64,000 bases of DNA from Saccharomycopsis phalli (taxonomy: Eukaryota > Ascomycota > Saccharomycetes > Ascoideales > Saccharomycopsidaceae): contig CP073212.1 in assembly GCA_020342235.1 (NCBI GenBank), forward strand, positions 2,108,001 to 2,172,000, read 5' to 3'. The stretch's first letter is position 1. Each line of letters opens with the position of its first letter. The notes under the pieces are model-generated. The model saw only the letters and a program-made list of their open reading frames with translations, did no database searches and was not told the origin of the DNA. The translations under genes were made by a program, and so were the position numbers. Of this stretch, positions 1 through 10,208 are shown piece after piece.

Positions 1-3000
1 TTGTCATCATGAACTATCAATTTTGCCAAGGGGATACCAAGTTCTGCAAACACCTGCTGTAACCATAGAGCATCTTTAATACCGTCAGTTAATGCCATGT
101 ATTCGGCTTCTGCTGTCGACAAAGCAATAGTCGACTGTTTTCTAGATCTCCAAGTAATAGCACCACCGCTATACCTAAACATGAAACCAGTAGTTGACTT
201 TCTTTCCGTCTTATCAGTAGCCCAGTCAGCATCACAATATCCCAAAAGATAATTCCCATGATCCTTTCTGGAATAAACAATTTTCATATCCTCTGTTGCC
301 TTCAAATATCTAAGAACACGCTTCGCAGCAACCCAATGCTTTTCCTTTGGAGATTGTAAATATCTTGATAACACACCAACAATATAAGCAATATCAAACC
401 GGACCGTATTAACAGCAAAAAGTAATTTACCAACCAAGGATCGATACATTGTGGCATCCCAGTCCTTTGAGTCATCAGTTATAGTTAGATCCTGATTAGG
501 ATCCGCTGGTGTGTAGATAGGATTGCAATCTACCATCTGATACTCCTTTAGCATCAGGTGAACATAATCATGAAGAGAAAGCAGTATTGAGGCCTTATCT
601 TGACTAATGTTCATTCCAAGAAACTTGCTAGCAACTCCTAGGTTTTTCATCTTAAAGTGCAGCATCAATTGAGCTTTAACCTTATCAATTTCAGTCTGAT
701 TATTTCCAGCAATGAGAAGATCGTCGACATAAAGTGCGACCATAATAAACAAATTCCCATTTTTCTTAGAATACAAACAATACTCCGCAGAGTTTTGCTT
801 AAAACCAATCACATGTAACACTTCATTGATTTTGTCATTCCAAACCATTGGAGCTTGCTTCAAACCATAAATCGACTTATTAAGCTTAAGAACATGATCT
901 TCTTTTCCTTTGACCACAAAACCTTCAGGTTGAATCATGTAAAGGTCTTCCCTTAAATCACCATTGAGAAAAGCCGTTTTCACATCCATCTGATGAATAG
1001 TAAGTCTATATCTTGCAGCAATGGACAACATGATTCGAATAGAAGCATACCTAATGACAGGCGCAAAAGTTTCCACATAATCAAGCCCTTTAATCTGAGT
1101 AAAACCTCTAGCCACAAGTCGTGCCTTGTGTTGACCATCACTCTTAATTGTAAAAAACCAACGGCAAGTGATAGGTCGACGACCTTGCTTAGGTGGAACT
1201 AACAGAAAAGTCTGATTCTCATAGTGGGCTTCCATTTCCTTTTGAATAGCGTCTTTCCATAAGTAAGCATCATCAGAAGTAACAGCTTGATCAAATGTCA
1301 TAGGTACATTCTCAAGAGAATGTTTAGCAGCCATAAAACAAGTAGCAGGATAATTCACACCATTCGTATTCATTTCGGATTCATCTGTATCATCTGAGAG
1401 TGGCGTCTTAACGGATGTCAGGACACCATCATTAGAAGAACCATTTGTGACAATATCAGAGACACGAGGCTTCTTATCCCTCCCTGAAGACGAACGGTGG
1501 GTAGTAGGATCATGTTCATCAGAACTAAGCGGACCAGGAAAAAGGGGCTTAGGTTGGGAGCCTTTGTGACGGATAAGACGCTTTTGCGGCAAAGCAGAAG
1601 GTGGAGGCGGAGGCGGAGGAGGAGGACCAGCTGAAGTAGATACATCTTCCAGATATCTGAGGTCAGAATCCGGGATTTTAGTACGTGAAATCTTCAGCTT
1701 TCCGTAGTACTTATAGATGATCTCATTTTGGGGTGTCCTTGGAAGATTATCAAAAGTAGTCGGAGGTATATCACCACAAAACGGGTTATAGTTGGGATCA
1801 TAGCGCTTAACCCTTGGATATGGGATAGGCCGCTTGTCTGACGGAGACCGATCATACTTGAAGAGATTGTGAGATGAACTGGAGTTCTTATAATCAATGG
1901 GATTGGTATAAGGAACTTCTTGTGCTTGAGGAGTAGCAGGACGAGACAGTGATGTTTGTTGGGCAACATGATTGTCCAGCGACAGTGAAGCATCAGACTC
2001 CGCAGAAGTAGATTGTGATACATATTTCACAACCTGAAGTTGGGGTGATCCCGAAGTACTACCTGCAACCAGGTCAGTAGTTCCAGGGATATATTCCAAC
2101 CGTCTGGGGTCGAGTATCTCTGAGTCACTGATCTCATCCGCATGAGACTCAGGCTCATCTGGTGTGTGCAGAAATCCAGGGTACGTGATGGCTTCACGAC
2201 TTGGTTGAGGATCATCAAGGACAAGATGATTCTTATTAGAACCATTAGGATTACTCACATCAATCAGATCAATAGTAGAGGTCAGGTCAATTTCAGCCTC
2301 TGAAGCGTCAGCGATGATTAGTTCATTTGACTTGGATGAACCAGAAACGACTAATTCATTTCCAATTTCGCGAGCAGCAGTGCGAATTAAGGCAGTATTA
2401 TGATCCCTTAAGTAACCAAGCTCAAATCCAGTATCTTCAGCCAACTCAGACGCATTACCGTATGCATCTGATTTAGATACTGTATCATTGTCGTCCACTA
2501 TCAACGAGGTGTCCAGAGGGTCAAGCTCGGATTCAACTATCAATTCATCTCTAGTCATAGAAATAGCTGGCTGAGAATTCATAGGTAGAGAATGAATCCC
2601 TCCAATCTTTGGATTGCCAACCCCGGAAATTTGAGGAGGATTGATTGTGCTAGTCAGCGCCAGAGACACAGTTGGATAAAAGAATTTATCCTCCTCAAAA
2701 ATTGCTTGAGCAGCGCAAATAACCTTATTTGTTCTGGGGTCATAGAGTCGATATGCTTTTCGTTGCAATTCATAGCCAATCATGACACAAGGAGAGGCTT
2801 TAGCATCGAGCTTTCCTTGACGGAGGGCCTTAGGAATAATAGCATAAGCAACACATCCAAATTCTCGGAGAAATTTGTAGTTGAAAGAGCGACCATACCA
2901 TCGTTTGTATGGGACATCAAAATCAATAGAGCGTGATGGCGTACAATTAGCCAAAAAAACAGCAGTATTGATTGCTTCAGGCCAAAGTTGAGCTGGAACA

Positions 3001-4769
3001 TTGGTATGAAGCATAAGAGCGCGGGCTTTATCTTGAAGTGTACGGTTCATTCGTTCGGCAACGCCATTTTGATACGAATGATGGGGAACCGTGGTTTCGT
3101 GAGAGATGCCACGCTTGGTGAGGAAGTTAGTCAATTCTTCACTCACAAACTCACCTCCATTATCTGTACGGAGAGTACCAACGCAGTAAGTCAATCCTTT
3201 ACTGCGGAACATTGTTTCAGAGGTATTAATAAAATTAATGATACCTTGAGTGCATCCAGATTTCTTATTGAGGCAAACAACAGTGGTCCATTTTGTATAG
3301 CCGTCAACAATAGTCAAGAAATACCGAGATGCATCGTAGGATCCGTAGTTAAATGGCCCACAAAGATCCACATGGACTAACTCAAGTGGCTGAGAAGGAT
3401 TGGTGGTCCGTTCTTTAGGAGCAGAGTCAACAGTTTTACCAGTAATACATCCGGTACAACTCAGTAAACTCTGACCAGCCTTCCAGAGTGGATGGATCTT
3501 GAAAAGCGAGGCCATAACAGAAGCGCTAGGGTGGCCAAGTCTTCTATGCCAGCGATCAATATCACGGCCAGAGGACACAGCCTTGTAAGCAATCTGCTTC
3601 GGAATCACAGTAGAAGGTTCACATGAAACAGTGTAAAGGTTTGAAAGTGGATCTCGATGAGCAAACATTTTCTTGGTGGAGCGGATAGTGGCACCTTGAT
3701 GATTGAAGAGAAACTCTAACTTATGATTAGAAGCTTTTCCAACCGAGATAAGGTTAGCAATACCGTTAGGAGTGTAACCAACATCATGTAGAATAAAAGG
3801 TCCAGCTGGAGTAGAAATCCGAACTGTACCTTTCCCAACAATTGCAAGGTTTCCAGCAACACCCAGAATAGAGCCATTCTCTGGAATCATGTCTTGAAAG
3901 AAACGAATGTCAGAGAAGAAATGTCCACTGGCACCAGTATCAAGAAATGTTGGTATCAGTAACAGATGTCCAAGGAAGGAATAAGCCAACATACCTTGAG
4001 GATACTCTTCATCATATGGTTGTTGCTTTTCCTTCTTTTTACCTTTGCGACGAGGTTTGGACGTCTTCTTAGACAGAGAATCGTGACCCAAAAGTGCAAG
4101 ACTGTTCAGACGAACATACTCATGCGATCCAGTTATCTCATGCAAGACCTGATACAGAAGAGTATTAGTAGTAATCCCCTTGTGTTCAAGCTCTTTAATG
4201 ACGCTTGAGATAACCGGATATGGCACACCAAGTTGCATCATGTTATCCAAAGTCCATAATGCAATGATTGCCTCCTTAGTCAATTGCTGTCTAACCAACA
4301 AATTTTTGCGTTGAAGCATTGCCCTGATGTCAACAAACTCAGTGGGCCTAGTAGCTTCTTCCAGAATCCCAGCGCTAGTGAGAGCCACTGGGAGTGGAAG
4401 AGTACCATACTTCTCTTGAAGAAACAAAAATTGATTTCTAGCAGTCAGACGTGAGTGCGTGGAGCGAATAATTCCGCGAATCTCTTGGCTAATGCTTGCC
4501 TTGAGAATAATACCAAACACGCTATCCAATTGTTCAATAAAGAAAGCAGAAGAAATGTCCGAGATATCGTCCAGTTCGATGCTCAGAGTTCCATTTTCGG
4601 CGTATTGAAGTAAGCCGACCCCGAAGCCAAAAAGAAAGTCCTCGAGTTCCTTCATCCAGACATGATAAGTCTCTGGACCAGTCAATGTTAATTCAGAGGG
4701 GAACTGCAGGACGCTTGCAGGATGCATCATAACCTGTTGTAATTTGGAAAGTCTTTCTTTAGCTGACAT
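1..4769 (-). CDS. Gag-Pol polyprotein of family A copy 1 (partial)
   Basis: Open reading frame running from an ATG inside the LTR to the window edge. It has the same order of parts as copy 2: Gag, aspartic protease, gag-pre-integrase and integrase, reverse transcriptase, and part of RNase H. It belongs to a mobile element and is not a host gene. The end of the frame lies outside the window. Confidence 0.85.
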   Translation of the reverse strand, partial: MSAKERLSKLQQVMMHPASVLQFPSELTLTGPETYHVWMKELEDFLFGFGVGLLQYAENGTLSIELDDISDISSAFFIEQLDSVFGIILKASISQEIRGIIRSTHSRLTARNQFLFLQEKYGTLPLPVALTSAGILEEATRPTEFVDIRAMLQRKNLLVRQQLTKEAIIALWTLDNMMQLGVPYPVISSVIKELEHKGITTNTLLYQVLHEITGSHEYVRLNSLALLGHDSLSKKTSKPRRKGKKKEKQQPYDEEYPQGMLAYSFLGHLLLIPTFLDTGASGHFFSDIRFFQDMIPENGSILGVAGNLAIVGKGTVRISTPAGPFILHDVGYTPNGIANLISVGKASNHKLEFLFNHQGATIRSTKKMFAHRDPLSNLYTVSCEPSTVIPKQIAYKAVSSGRDIDRWHRRLGHPSASVMASLFKIHPLWKAGQSLLSCTGCITGKTVDSAPKERTTNPSQPLELVHVDLCGPFNYGSYDASRYFLTIVDGYTKWTTVVCLNKKSGCTQGIINFINTSETMFRSKGLTYCVGTLRTDNGGEFVSEELTNFLTKRGISHETTVPHHSYQNGVAERMNRTLQDKARALMLHTNVPAQLWPEAINTAVFLANCTPSRSIDFDVPYKRWYGRSFNYKFLREFGCVAYAIIPKALRQGKLDAKASPCVMIGYELQRKAYRLYDPRTNKVICAAQAIFEEDKFFYPTVSLALTSTINPPQISGVGNPKIGGIHSLPMNSQPAISMTRDELIVESELDPLDTSLIVDDNDTVSKSDAYGNASELAEDTGFELGYLRDHNTALIRTAAREIGNELVVSGSSKSNELIIADASEAEIDLTSTIDLIDVSNPNGSNKNHLVLDDPQPSREAITYPGFLHTPDEPESHADEISDSEILDPRRLEYIPGTTDLVAGSTSGSPQLQVVKYVSQSTSAESDASLSLDNHVAQQTSLSRPATPQAQEVPYTNPIDYKNSSSSHNLFKYDRSPSDKRPIPYPRVKRYDPNYNPFCGDIPPTTFDNLPRTPQNEIIYKYYGKLKISRTKIPDSDLRYLEDVSTSAGPPPPPPPPPSALPQKRLIRHKGSQPKPLFPGPLSSDEHDPTTHRSSSGRDKKPRVSDIVTNGSSNDGVLTSVKTPLSDDTDESEMNTNGVNYPATCFMAAKHSLENVPMTFDQAVTSDDAYLWKDAIQKEMEAHYENQTFLLVPPKQGRRPITCRWFFTIKSDGQHKARLVARGFTQIKGLDYVETFAPVIRYASIRIMLSIAARYRLTIHQMDVKTAFLNGDLREDLYMIQPEGFVVKGKEDHVLKLNKSIYGLKQAPMVWNDKINEVLHVIGFKQNSAEYCLYSKKNGNLFIMVALYVDDLLIAGNNQTEIDKVKAQLMLHFKMKNLGVASKFLGMNISQDKASILLSLHDYVHLMLKEYQMVDCNPIYTPADPNQDLTITDDSKDWDATMYRSLVGKLLFAVNTVRFDIAYIVGVLSRYLQSPKEKHWVAAKRVLRYLKATEDMKIVYSRKDHGNYLLGYCDADWATDKTERKSTTGFMFRYSGGAITWRSRKQSTIALSTAEAEYMALTDGIKDALWLQQVFAELGIPLAKLIVHDD

Positions 4770-4990
4770 CTTTGATAAACTGTTTGTATTAACTTATTTA
4801 TCTTATAGGTAAACTACTTACTTATTGTGGGCACATTGCCTCTTATTTATAGTCCTCTTATAAGCTACGGCGTGTCGTAATGCCGCTTAACTAATGCCAT
4901 TTAGCTACGGCGTATTGTAATGCCGTTTAGCTAATGCCGTTTAACCAATGCCGATAGCTAATGCCGTCTCGGATTTTAATCATCACAACA
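4735..4990 (-). repeat. Family A LTR shared by copies 1 and 2
   Basis: A 256-bp LTR with TGTTGT...ACAACA ends. It is at once the 5' LTR of copy 1 and the 3' LTR of copy 2. Read on the minus strand it holds a run of GGCATTAGCTAAA-type short repeats, a TATAAATA box, and near its end the ATG and first 12 codons of Gag. Confidence 0.95.
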
Positions 4991-5001
4991 CCCTCCCATA
5001 A

Positions 5002-8000
5002 TTAAAATTTCCTCATACCACTCAGCATCCGAAGTTTTTGAAATTGCTCTCTTGATAATCCCTTGGTAAGCATATCAGCTAGCATCTTGTCAGTAGTTAG
5101 GTGTCGTAGTTCAATGTTGCCATTTTTCACATGATGCCTGATAAAGTGATGCTTGATATCAATATGTTTAGTTCGATCATGTGACACTGGGTTTTTAGCA
5201 ATATTAACGCAGCTCACATTGTCATCATGAACTATCAATTTTGCCAAGGGGATACCAAGTTCTGCAAACACCTGCTGTAACCATAGAGCATCTTTAATAC
5301 CGTCAGTTAATGCCATGTATTCGGCTTCTGCTGTCGACAAAGCAATAGTCGACTGTTTTCTAGATCTCCAAGTAATAGCACCACCGCTATACCTAAACAT
5401 GAAACCAGTAGTTGACTTTCTTTCCGTCTTATCAGTAGCCCAGTCAGCATCACAATATCCCAAAAGATAATTCCCATGATCCTTTCTGGAATAAACAATT
5501 TTCATATCCTCTGTTGCCTTCAAATATCTAAGAACACGCTTCGCAGCAACCCAATGCTTTTCCTTTGGAGATTGTAAATATCTTGATAACACACCAACAA
5601 TATAAGCAATATCAAACCGGACTGTATTAACAGCAAAAAGTAATTTGCCAACCAAGGATCGATACATTGTGGCATCCCAGTCCTTTGAGTCATCAGTTAT
5701 AGTTAGATCCTGATTAGGATCCGCTGGTGTGTAGATAGGATTGCAATCTACCATCTGATACTCCTTTAGCATCAGGTGAACATAATCATGAAGAGAAAGC
5801 AGTATTGAGGCCTTATCTTGACTAATGTTCATTCCAAGAAACTTGCTAGCAACTCCTAGGTTTTTCATCTTAAAGTGCAGCATCAATTGAGCTTTAACCT
5901 TATCAATTTCAGTCTGATTATTTCCAGCAATGAGAAGATCGTCGACATAAAGTGCGACCATAATAAACAAATTCCCATTTTTCTTAGAATACAAACAATA
6001 CTCCGCAGAGTTTTGCTTAAAACCAATCACATGTAACACTTCATTGATTTTGTCATTCCAAACCATTGGAGCTTGCTTCAAACCATAAATCGACTTATTA
6101 AGCTTAAGAACATGATCTTCTTTTCCTTTGACCACAAAACCTTCAGGTTGAATCATGTAAAGGTCTTCCCTTAAATCACCATTGAGAAAAGCCGTTTTCA
6201 CATCCATCTGATGAATAGTAAGTCTATATCTTGCAGCAATGGACAACATGATTCGAATAGAAGCATACCTAATGACAGGCGCAAAAGTTTCCACATAATC
6301 AAGCCCTTTAATCTGAGTAAAACCTCTAGCCACAAGTCGTGCCTTGTGTTGACCATCACTCTTAATTGTAAAAAACCAACGGCAAGTGATAGGTCGACGA
6401 CCTTGCTTAGGTGGAACTAACAGAAAAGTCTGATTCTCATAGTGGGCTTCCATTTCCTTTTGAATAGCGTCTTTCCATAAGTAAGCATCATCAGAAGTAA
6501 CAGCTTGATCAAATGTCATAGGTACATTCTCAAGAGAATGTTTAGCAGCCATAAAACAAGTAGCAGGATAATTCACACCATTCGTATTCATTTCGGATTC
6601 ATCTGTATCATCTGAGAGTGGCGTCTTAACGGATGTCAGGACACCATCATTAGAAGAACCATTTGTGACAATATCAGAGACACGAGGCTTCTTATCCCTC
6701 CCTGAAGACGAACGGTGGGTAGTAGGATCATGTTCATCAGAACTAAGCGGACCAGGAAAAAGGGGCTTAGGTTGGGAGCCTTTGTGACGGATAAGACGCT
6801 TTTGCGGCAAAGCAGAAGGTGGAGGCGGAGGCGGAGGAGGAGGACCAGCTGAAGTAGATACATCTTCCAGATATCTGAGGTCAGAATCCGGGATTTTAGT
6901 ACGTGAAATCTTCAGCTTTCCGTAGTACTTATAGATGATCTCATTTTGGGGTGTCCTTGGAAGATTATCAAAAGTAGTCGGAGGTATATCACCACAAAAC
7001 GGGTTATAGTTGGGATCATAGCGCTTAACCCTTGGATATGGGATAGGCCGCTTGTCTGACGGAGACCGATCATACTTGAAGAGATTGTGAGATGAACTGG
7101 AGTTCTTATAATCAATGGGATTGGTATAAGGAACTTCTTGTGCTTGAGGAGTAGCAGGACGAGACAGTGATGTTTGTTGGGCAACATGATTGTCCAGCGA
7201 CAGTGAAGCATCAGACTCCGCAGAAGTAGATTGTGATACATATTTCACAACCTGAAGTTGGGGTGATCCCGAAGTACTACCTGCAACCAGGTCAGTAGTT
7301 CCAGGGATATATTCCAACCGTCTGGGGTCGAGTATCTCTGAGTCACTGATCTCATCCGCATGAGACTCAGGCTCATCTGGTGTGTGCAGAAATCCAGGGT
7401 ACGTGATGGCTTCACGACTTGGTTGAGGATCATCAAGGACAAGATGATTCTTATTAGAACCATTAGGATTACTCACATCAATCAGATCAATAGTAGAGGT
7501 CAGGTCAATTTCAGCCTCTGAAGCGTCAGCGATGATTAGTTCATTTGACTTGGATGAACCAGAAACGACTAATTCATTTCCAATTTCGCGAGCAGCAGTG
7601 CGAATTAAGGCAGTATTATGATCCCTTAAGTAACCAAGCTCAAATCCAGTATCTTCAGCCAACTCAGACGCATTACCGTATGCATCTGATTTAGATACTG
7701 TATCATTGTCGTCCACTATCAACGAGGTGTCCAGAGGGTCAAGCTCGGATTCAACTATCAATTCATCTCTAGTCATAGAAATAGCTGGCTGAGAATTCAT
7801 AGGTAGAGAATGAATCCCTCCAATCTTTGGATTGCCAACCCCGGAAATTTGAGGAGGATTGATTGTGCTAGTCAGCGCCAGAGACACAGTTGGATAAAAG
7901 AATTTATCCTCCTCAAAAATTGCTTGAGCAGCGCAAATAACCTTATTTGTTCTGGGGTCATAGAGTCGATATGCTTTTCGTTGCAATTCATAGCCAATCA

Positions 8001-9987
8001 TGACACAAGGAGAGGCTTTAGCATCGAGCTTTCCTTGACGGAGGGCCTTAGGAATAATAGCATAAGCAACACATCCAAATTCTCGGAGAAATTTGTAGTT
8101 GAAAGAGCGACCATACCATCGTTTGTATGGGACATCAAAATCAATAGAGCGTGATGGCGTACAATTAGCCAAAAAAACAGCAGTATTGATTGCTTCAGGC
8201 CAAAGTTGAGCTGGAACATTGGTATGAAGCATAAGAGCGCGGGCTTTATCTTGAAGTGTACGGTTCATTCGTTCGGCAACGCCATTTTGATACGAATGAT
8301 GGGGAACCGTGGTTTCGTGAGAGATGCCACGCTTGGTGAGGAAGTTAGTCAATTCTTCACTCACAAACTCACCTCCATTATCTGTACGGAGAGTACCAAC
8401 GCAGTAAGTCAATCCTTTACTGCGGAACATTGTTTCAGAGGTATTAATAAAATTAATGATACCTTGAGTGCATCCAGATTTCTTATTGAGGCAAACAACA
8501 GTGGTCCATTTTGTATAGCCGTCAACAATAGTCAAGAAATACCGAGATGCATCGTAGGATCCGTAGTTAAATGGCCCACAAAGATCCACATGGACTAACT
8601 CAAGTGGCTGAGAAGGATTGGTGGTCCGTTCTTTAGGAGCAGAGTCAACAGTTTTACCAGTAATACATCCGGTACAACTCAGTAAACTCTGACCAGCCTT
8701 CCAGAGTGGATGGATCTTGAAAAGCGAGGCCATAACAGAAGCGCTAGGGTGGCCAAGTCTTCTATGCCAGCGATCAATATCACGGCCAGAGGACACAGCC
8801 TTGTAAGCAATCTGCTTCGGAATCACAGTAGAAGGTTCACATGAAACAGTGTAAAGGTTTGAAAGTGGATCTCGATGAGCAAACATTTTCTTGGTGGAGC
8901 GGATAGTGGCACCTTGATGATTGAAGAGAAACTCTAACTTATGATTAGAAGCTTTTCCAACCGAGATAAGGTTAGCAATACCGTTAGGAGTGTAACCAAC
9001 ATCATGTAGAATAAAAGGTCCAGCTGGAGTAGAAATCCGAACTGTACCTTTCCCAACAATTGCAAGGTTTCCAGCAACACCCAGAATAGAGCCATTCTCT
9101 GGAATCATGTCTTGAAAGAAACGAATGTCAGAGAAGAAATGTCCACTGGCACCAGTATCAAGAAATGTTGGTATCAGTAACAGATGTCCAAGGAAGGAAT
9201 AAGCCAACATACCTTGAGGATACTCTTCATCATATGGTTGTTGCTTTTCCTTCTTTTTACCTTTGCGACGAGGTTTGGACGTCTTCTTAGACAGAGAATC
9301 GTGACCCAAAAGTGCAAGACTGTTCAGACGAACATACTCATGCGATCCAGTTATCTCATGCAAGACCTGATACAGAAGAGTATTAGTAGTAATCCCCTTG
9401 TGTTCAAGCTCTTTAATGACGCTTGAGATAACCGGATATGGCACACCAAGTTGCATCATGTTATCCAAAGTCCATAATGCAATGATTGCCTCCTTAGTCA
9501 ATTGCTGTCTAACCAACAAATTTTTGCGTTGAAGCATTGCCCTGATGTCAACAAACTCAGTGGGCCTAGTAGCTTCTTCCAGAATCCCAGCGCTAGTGAG
9601 AGCCACTGGGAGTGGAAGAGTACCATACTTCTCTTGAAGAAACAAAAATTGATTTCTAGCAGTCAGACGTGAGTGCGTGGAGCGAATAATTCCGCGAATC
9701 TCTTGGCTAATGCTTGCCTTGAGAATAATACCAAACACGCTATCCAATTGTTCAATAAAGAAAGCAGAAGAAATGTCCGAGATATCGTCCAGTTCGATGC
9801 TCAGAGTTCCATTTTCGGCGTATTGAAGTAAGCCGACCCCGAAGCCAAAAAGAAAGTCCTCGAGTTCCTTCATCCAGACATGATAAGTCTCTGGACCAGT
9901 CAATGTTAATTCAGAGGGGAACTGCAGGACGCTTGCAGGATGCATCATAACCTGTTGTAATTTGGAAAGTCTTTCTTTAGCTGACAT
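5002..9987 (-). CDS. Gag-Pol polyprotein of family A copy 2
   Basis: A single 1661-residue frame, so Gag and Pol are not separated by a stop or frameshift as they are in Ty1. Parts in order: Gag (about 1-240, ending in a basic KPRRKGKKK stretch); aspartic protease with DTGA (about 277); gag-pre-integrase with WHRRLGHPS (about 405); integrase core with HVDLCGPF and RTDNGGEF (about 465-640); a long Ser/Asp-rich linker with a poly-Pro run; reverse transcriptase with ARLVARGFTQ and YVDDLL; and RNase H with DADWA and TAEAEYMAL. No CCHC zinc knuckle is seen between Gag and protease. The start codon lies inside the 5' LTR, as in Ty1. Confidence 0.95.
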   Translation of the reverse strand: MSAKERLSKLQQVMMHPASVLQFPSELTLTGPETYHVWMKELEDFLFGFGVGLLQYAENGTLSIELDDISDISSAFFIEQLDSVFGIILKASISQEIRGIIRSTHSRLTARNQFLFLQEKYGTLPLPVALTSAGILEEATRPTEFVDIRAMLQRKNLLVRQQLTKEAIIALWTLDNMMQLGVPYPVISSVIKELEHKGITTNTLLYQVLHEITGSHEYVRLNSLALLGHDSLSKKTSKPRRKGKKKEKQQPYDEEYPQGMLAYSFLGHLLLIPTFLDTGASGHFFSDIRFFQDMIPENGSILGVAGNLAIVGKGTVRISTPAGPFILHDVGYTPNGIANLISVGKASNHKLEFLFNHQGATIRSTKKMFAHRDPLSNLYTVSCEPSTVIPKQIAYKAVSSGRDIDRWHRRLGHPSASVMASLFKIHPLWKAGQSLLSCTGCITGKTVDSAPKERTTNPSQPLELVHVDLCGPFNYGSYDASRYFLTIVDGYTKWTTVVCLNKKSGCTQGIINFINTSETMFRSKGLTYCVGTLRTDNGGEFVSEELTNFLTKRGISHETTVPHHSYQNGVAERMNRTLQDKARALMLHTNVPAQLWPEAINTAVFLANCTPSRSIDFDVPYKRWYGRSFNYKFLREFGCVAYAIIPKALRQGKLDAKASPCVMIGYELQRKAYRLYDPRTNKVICAAQAIFEEDKFFYPTVSLALTSTINPPQISGVGNPKIGGIHSLPMNSQPAISMTRDELIVESELDPLDTSLIVDDNDTVSKSDAYGNASELAEDTGFELGYLRDHNTALIRTAAREIGNELVVSGSSKSNELIIADASEAEIDLTSTIDLIDVSNPNGSNKNHLVLDDPQPSREAITYPGFLHTPDEPESHADEISDSEILDPRRLEYIPGTTDLVAGSTSGSPQLQVVKYVSQSTSAESDASLSLDNHVAQQTSLSRPATPQAQEVPYTNPIDYKNSSSSHNLFKYDRSPSDKRPIPYPRVKRYDPNYNPFCGDIPPTTFDNLPRTPQNEIIYKYYGKLKISRTKIPDSDLRYLEDVSTSAGPPPPPPPPPSALPQKRLIRHKGSQPKPLFPGPLSSDEHDPTTHRSSSGRDKKPRVSDIVTNGSSNDGVLTSVKTPLSDDTDESEMNTNGVNYPATCFMAAKHSLENVPMTFDQAVTSDDAYLWKDAIQKEMEAHYENQTFLLVPPKQGRRPITCRWFFTIKSDGQHKARLVARGFTQIKGLDYVETFAPVIRYASIRIMLSIAARYRLTIHQMDVKTAFLNGDLREDLYMIQPEGFVVKGKEDHVLKLNKSIYGLKQAPMVWNDKINEVLHVIGFKQNSAEYCLYSKKNGNLFIMVALYVDDLLIAGNNQTEIDKVKAQLMLHFKMKNLGVASKFLGMNISQDKASILLSLHDYVHLMLKEYQMVDCNPIYTPADPNQDLTITDDSKDWDATMYRSLVGKLLFAVNTVRFDIAYIVGVLSRYLQSPKEKHWVAAKRVLRYLKATEDMKIVYSRKDHGNYLLGYCDADWATDKTERKSTTGFMFRYSGGAITWRSRKQSTIALSTAEAEYMALTDGIKDALWLQQVFAELGIPLAKLIVHDDNVSCVNIAKNPVSHDRTKHIDIKHHFIRHHVKNGNIELRHLTTDKMLADMLTKGLSREQFQKLRMLSGMRKF

Positions 9988-10208
9988 CTTTGATAAACTG
10001 TTTGTATTAACTTATTTATCTTATAGGTAAACTACTTACTTATTGTGGGCACATTGCCTCTTATTTATAGTCCTCTTATAAGCTACGGCGTGTCGTAATG
10101 CCGCTTAACTAATGCCATTTAGCTACGGCGTATTGTAATGCCGTTTAGCTAATGCCGTTTAACCAATGCCGATAGCTAATGCCGTCTCGGATTTTAATCA
10201 TCACAACA
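9953..10208 (-). repeat. Family A LTR, 5' end of copy 2
   Basis: 256-bp LTR with TGTTGT...ACAACA ends, minus orientation. Its outer edge meets TTTTC of the family B fragment. The reverse complement of that pentamer, GAAAA, borders the LTR at 22813-23068, which suggests that both edges come from one original insertion site. Confidence 0.93.

Larger units (their letters stand above)
1..4990 (-). mobile_element. Ty1/copia retrotransposon, family A copy 1 (cut by window edge)
   Basis: Minus-strand copia-type element whose 3' part lies outside the window. It carries the gag-pol region at 1-4769 and its 5' LTR at 4735-4990. That LTR also serves as the 3' LTR of the next copy, so the two copies form a head-to-tail tandem. 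By eye the sequence is almost identical to copy 2, which indicates a very recent origin. No break was noticed in the part that is present, but the 3' end and left flank cannot be judged. Confidence 0.95.
4735..10208 (-). mobile_element. Ty1/copia retrotransposon, family A copy 2 (looks whole)
   Basis: Element of 5474 bp: 256-bp LTRs at 9953-10208 (5') and 4735-4990 (3') flank one uninterrupted gag-pol frame. The two LTRs appear identical by eye, so the insertion is young. The polypurine tract just inside the 3' LTR is GGGAGGG on the element strand. The primer site directly after the 5' LTR begins GGTTATGA, which complements the anticodon-loop region of initiator tRNA-Met. Half-tRNA priming of this kind is known for copia and Ty5. 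The right flank is TTTTC, inside a family B element. Confidence 0.95.
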
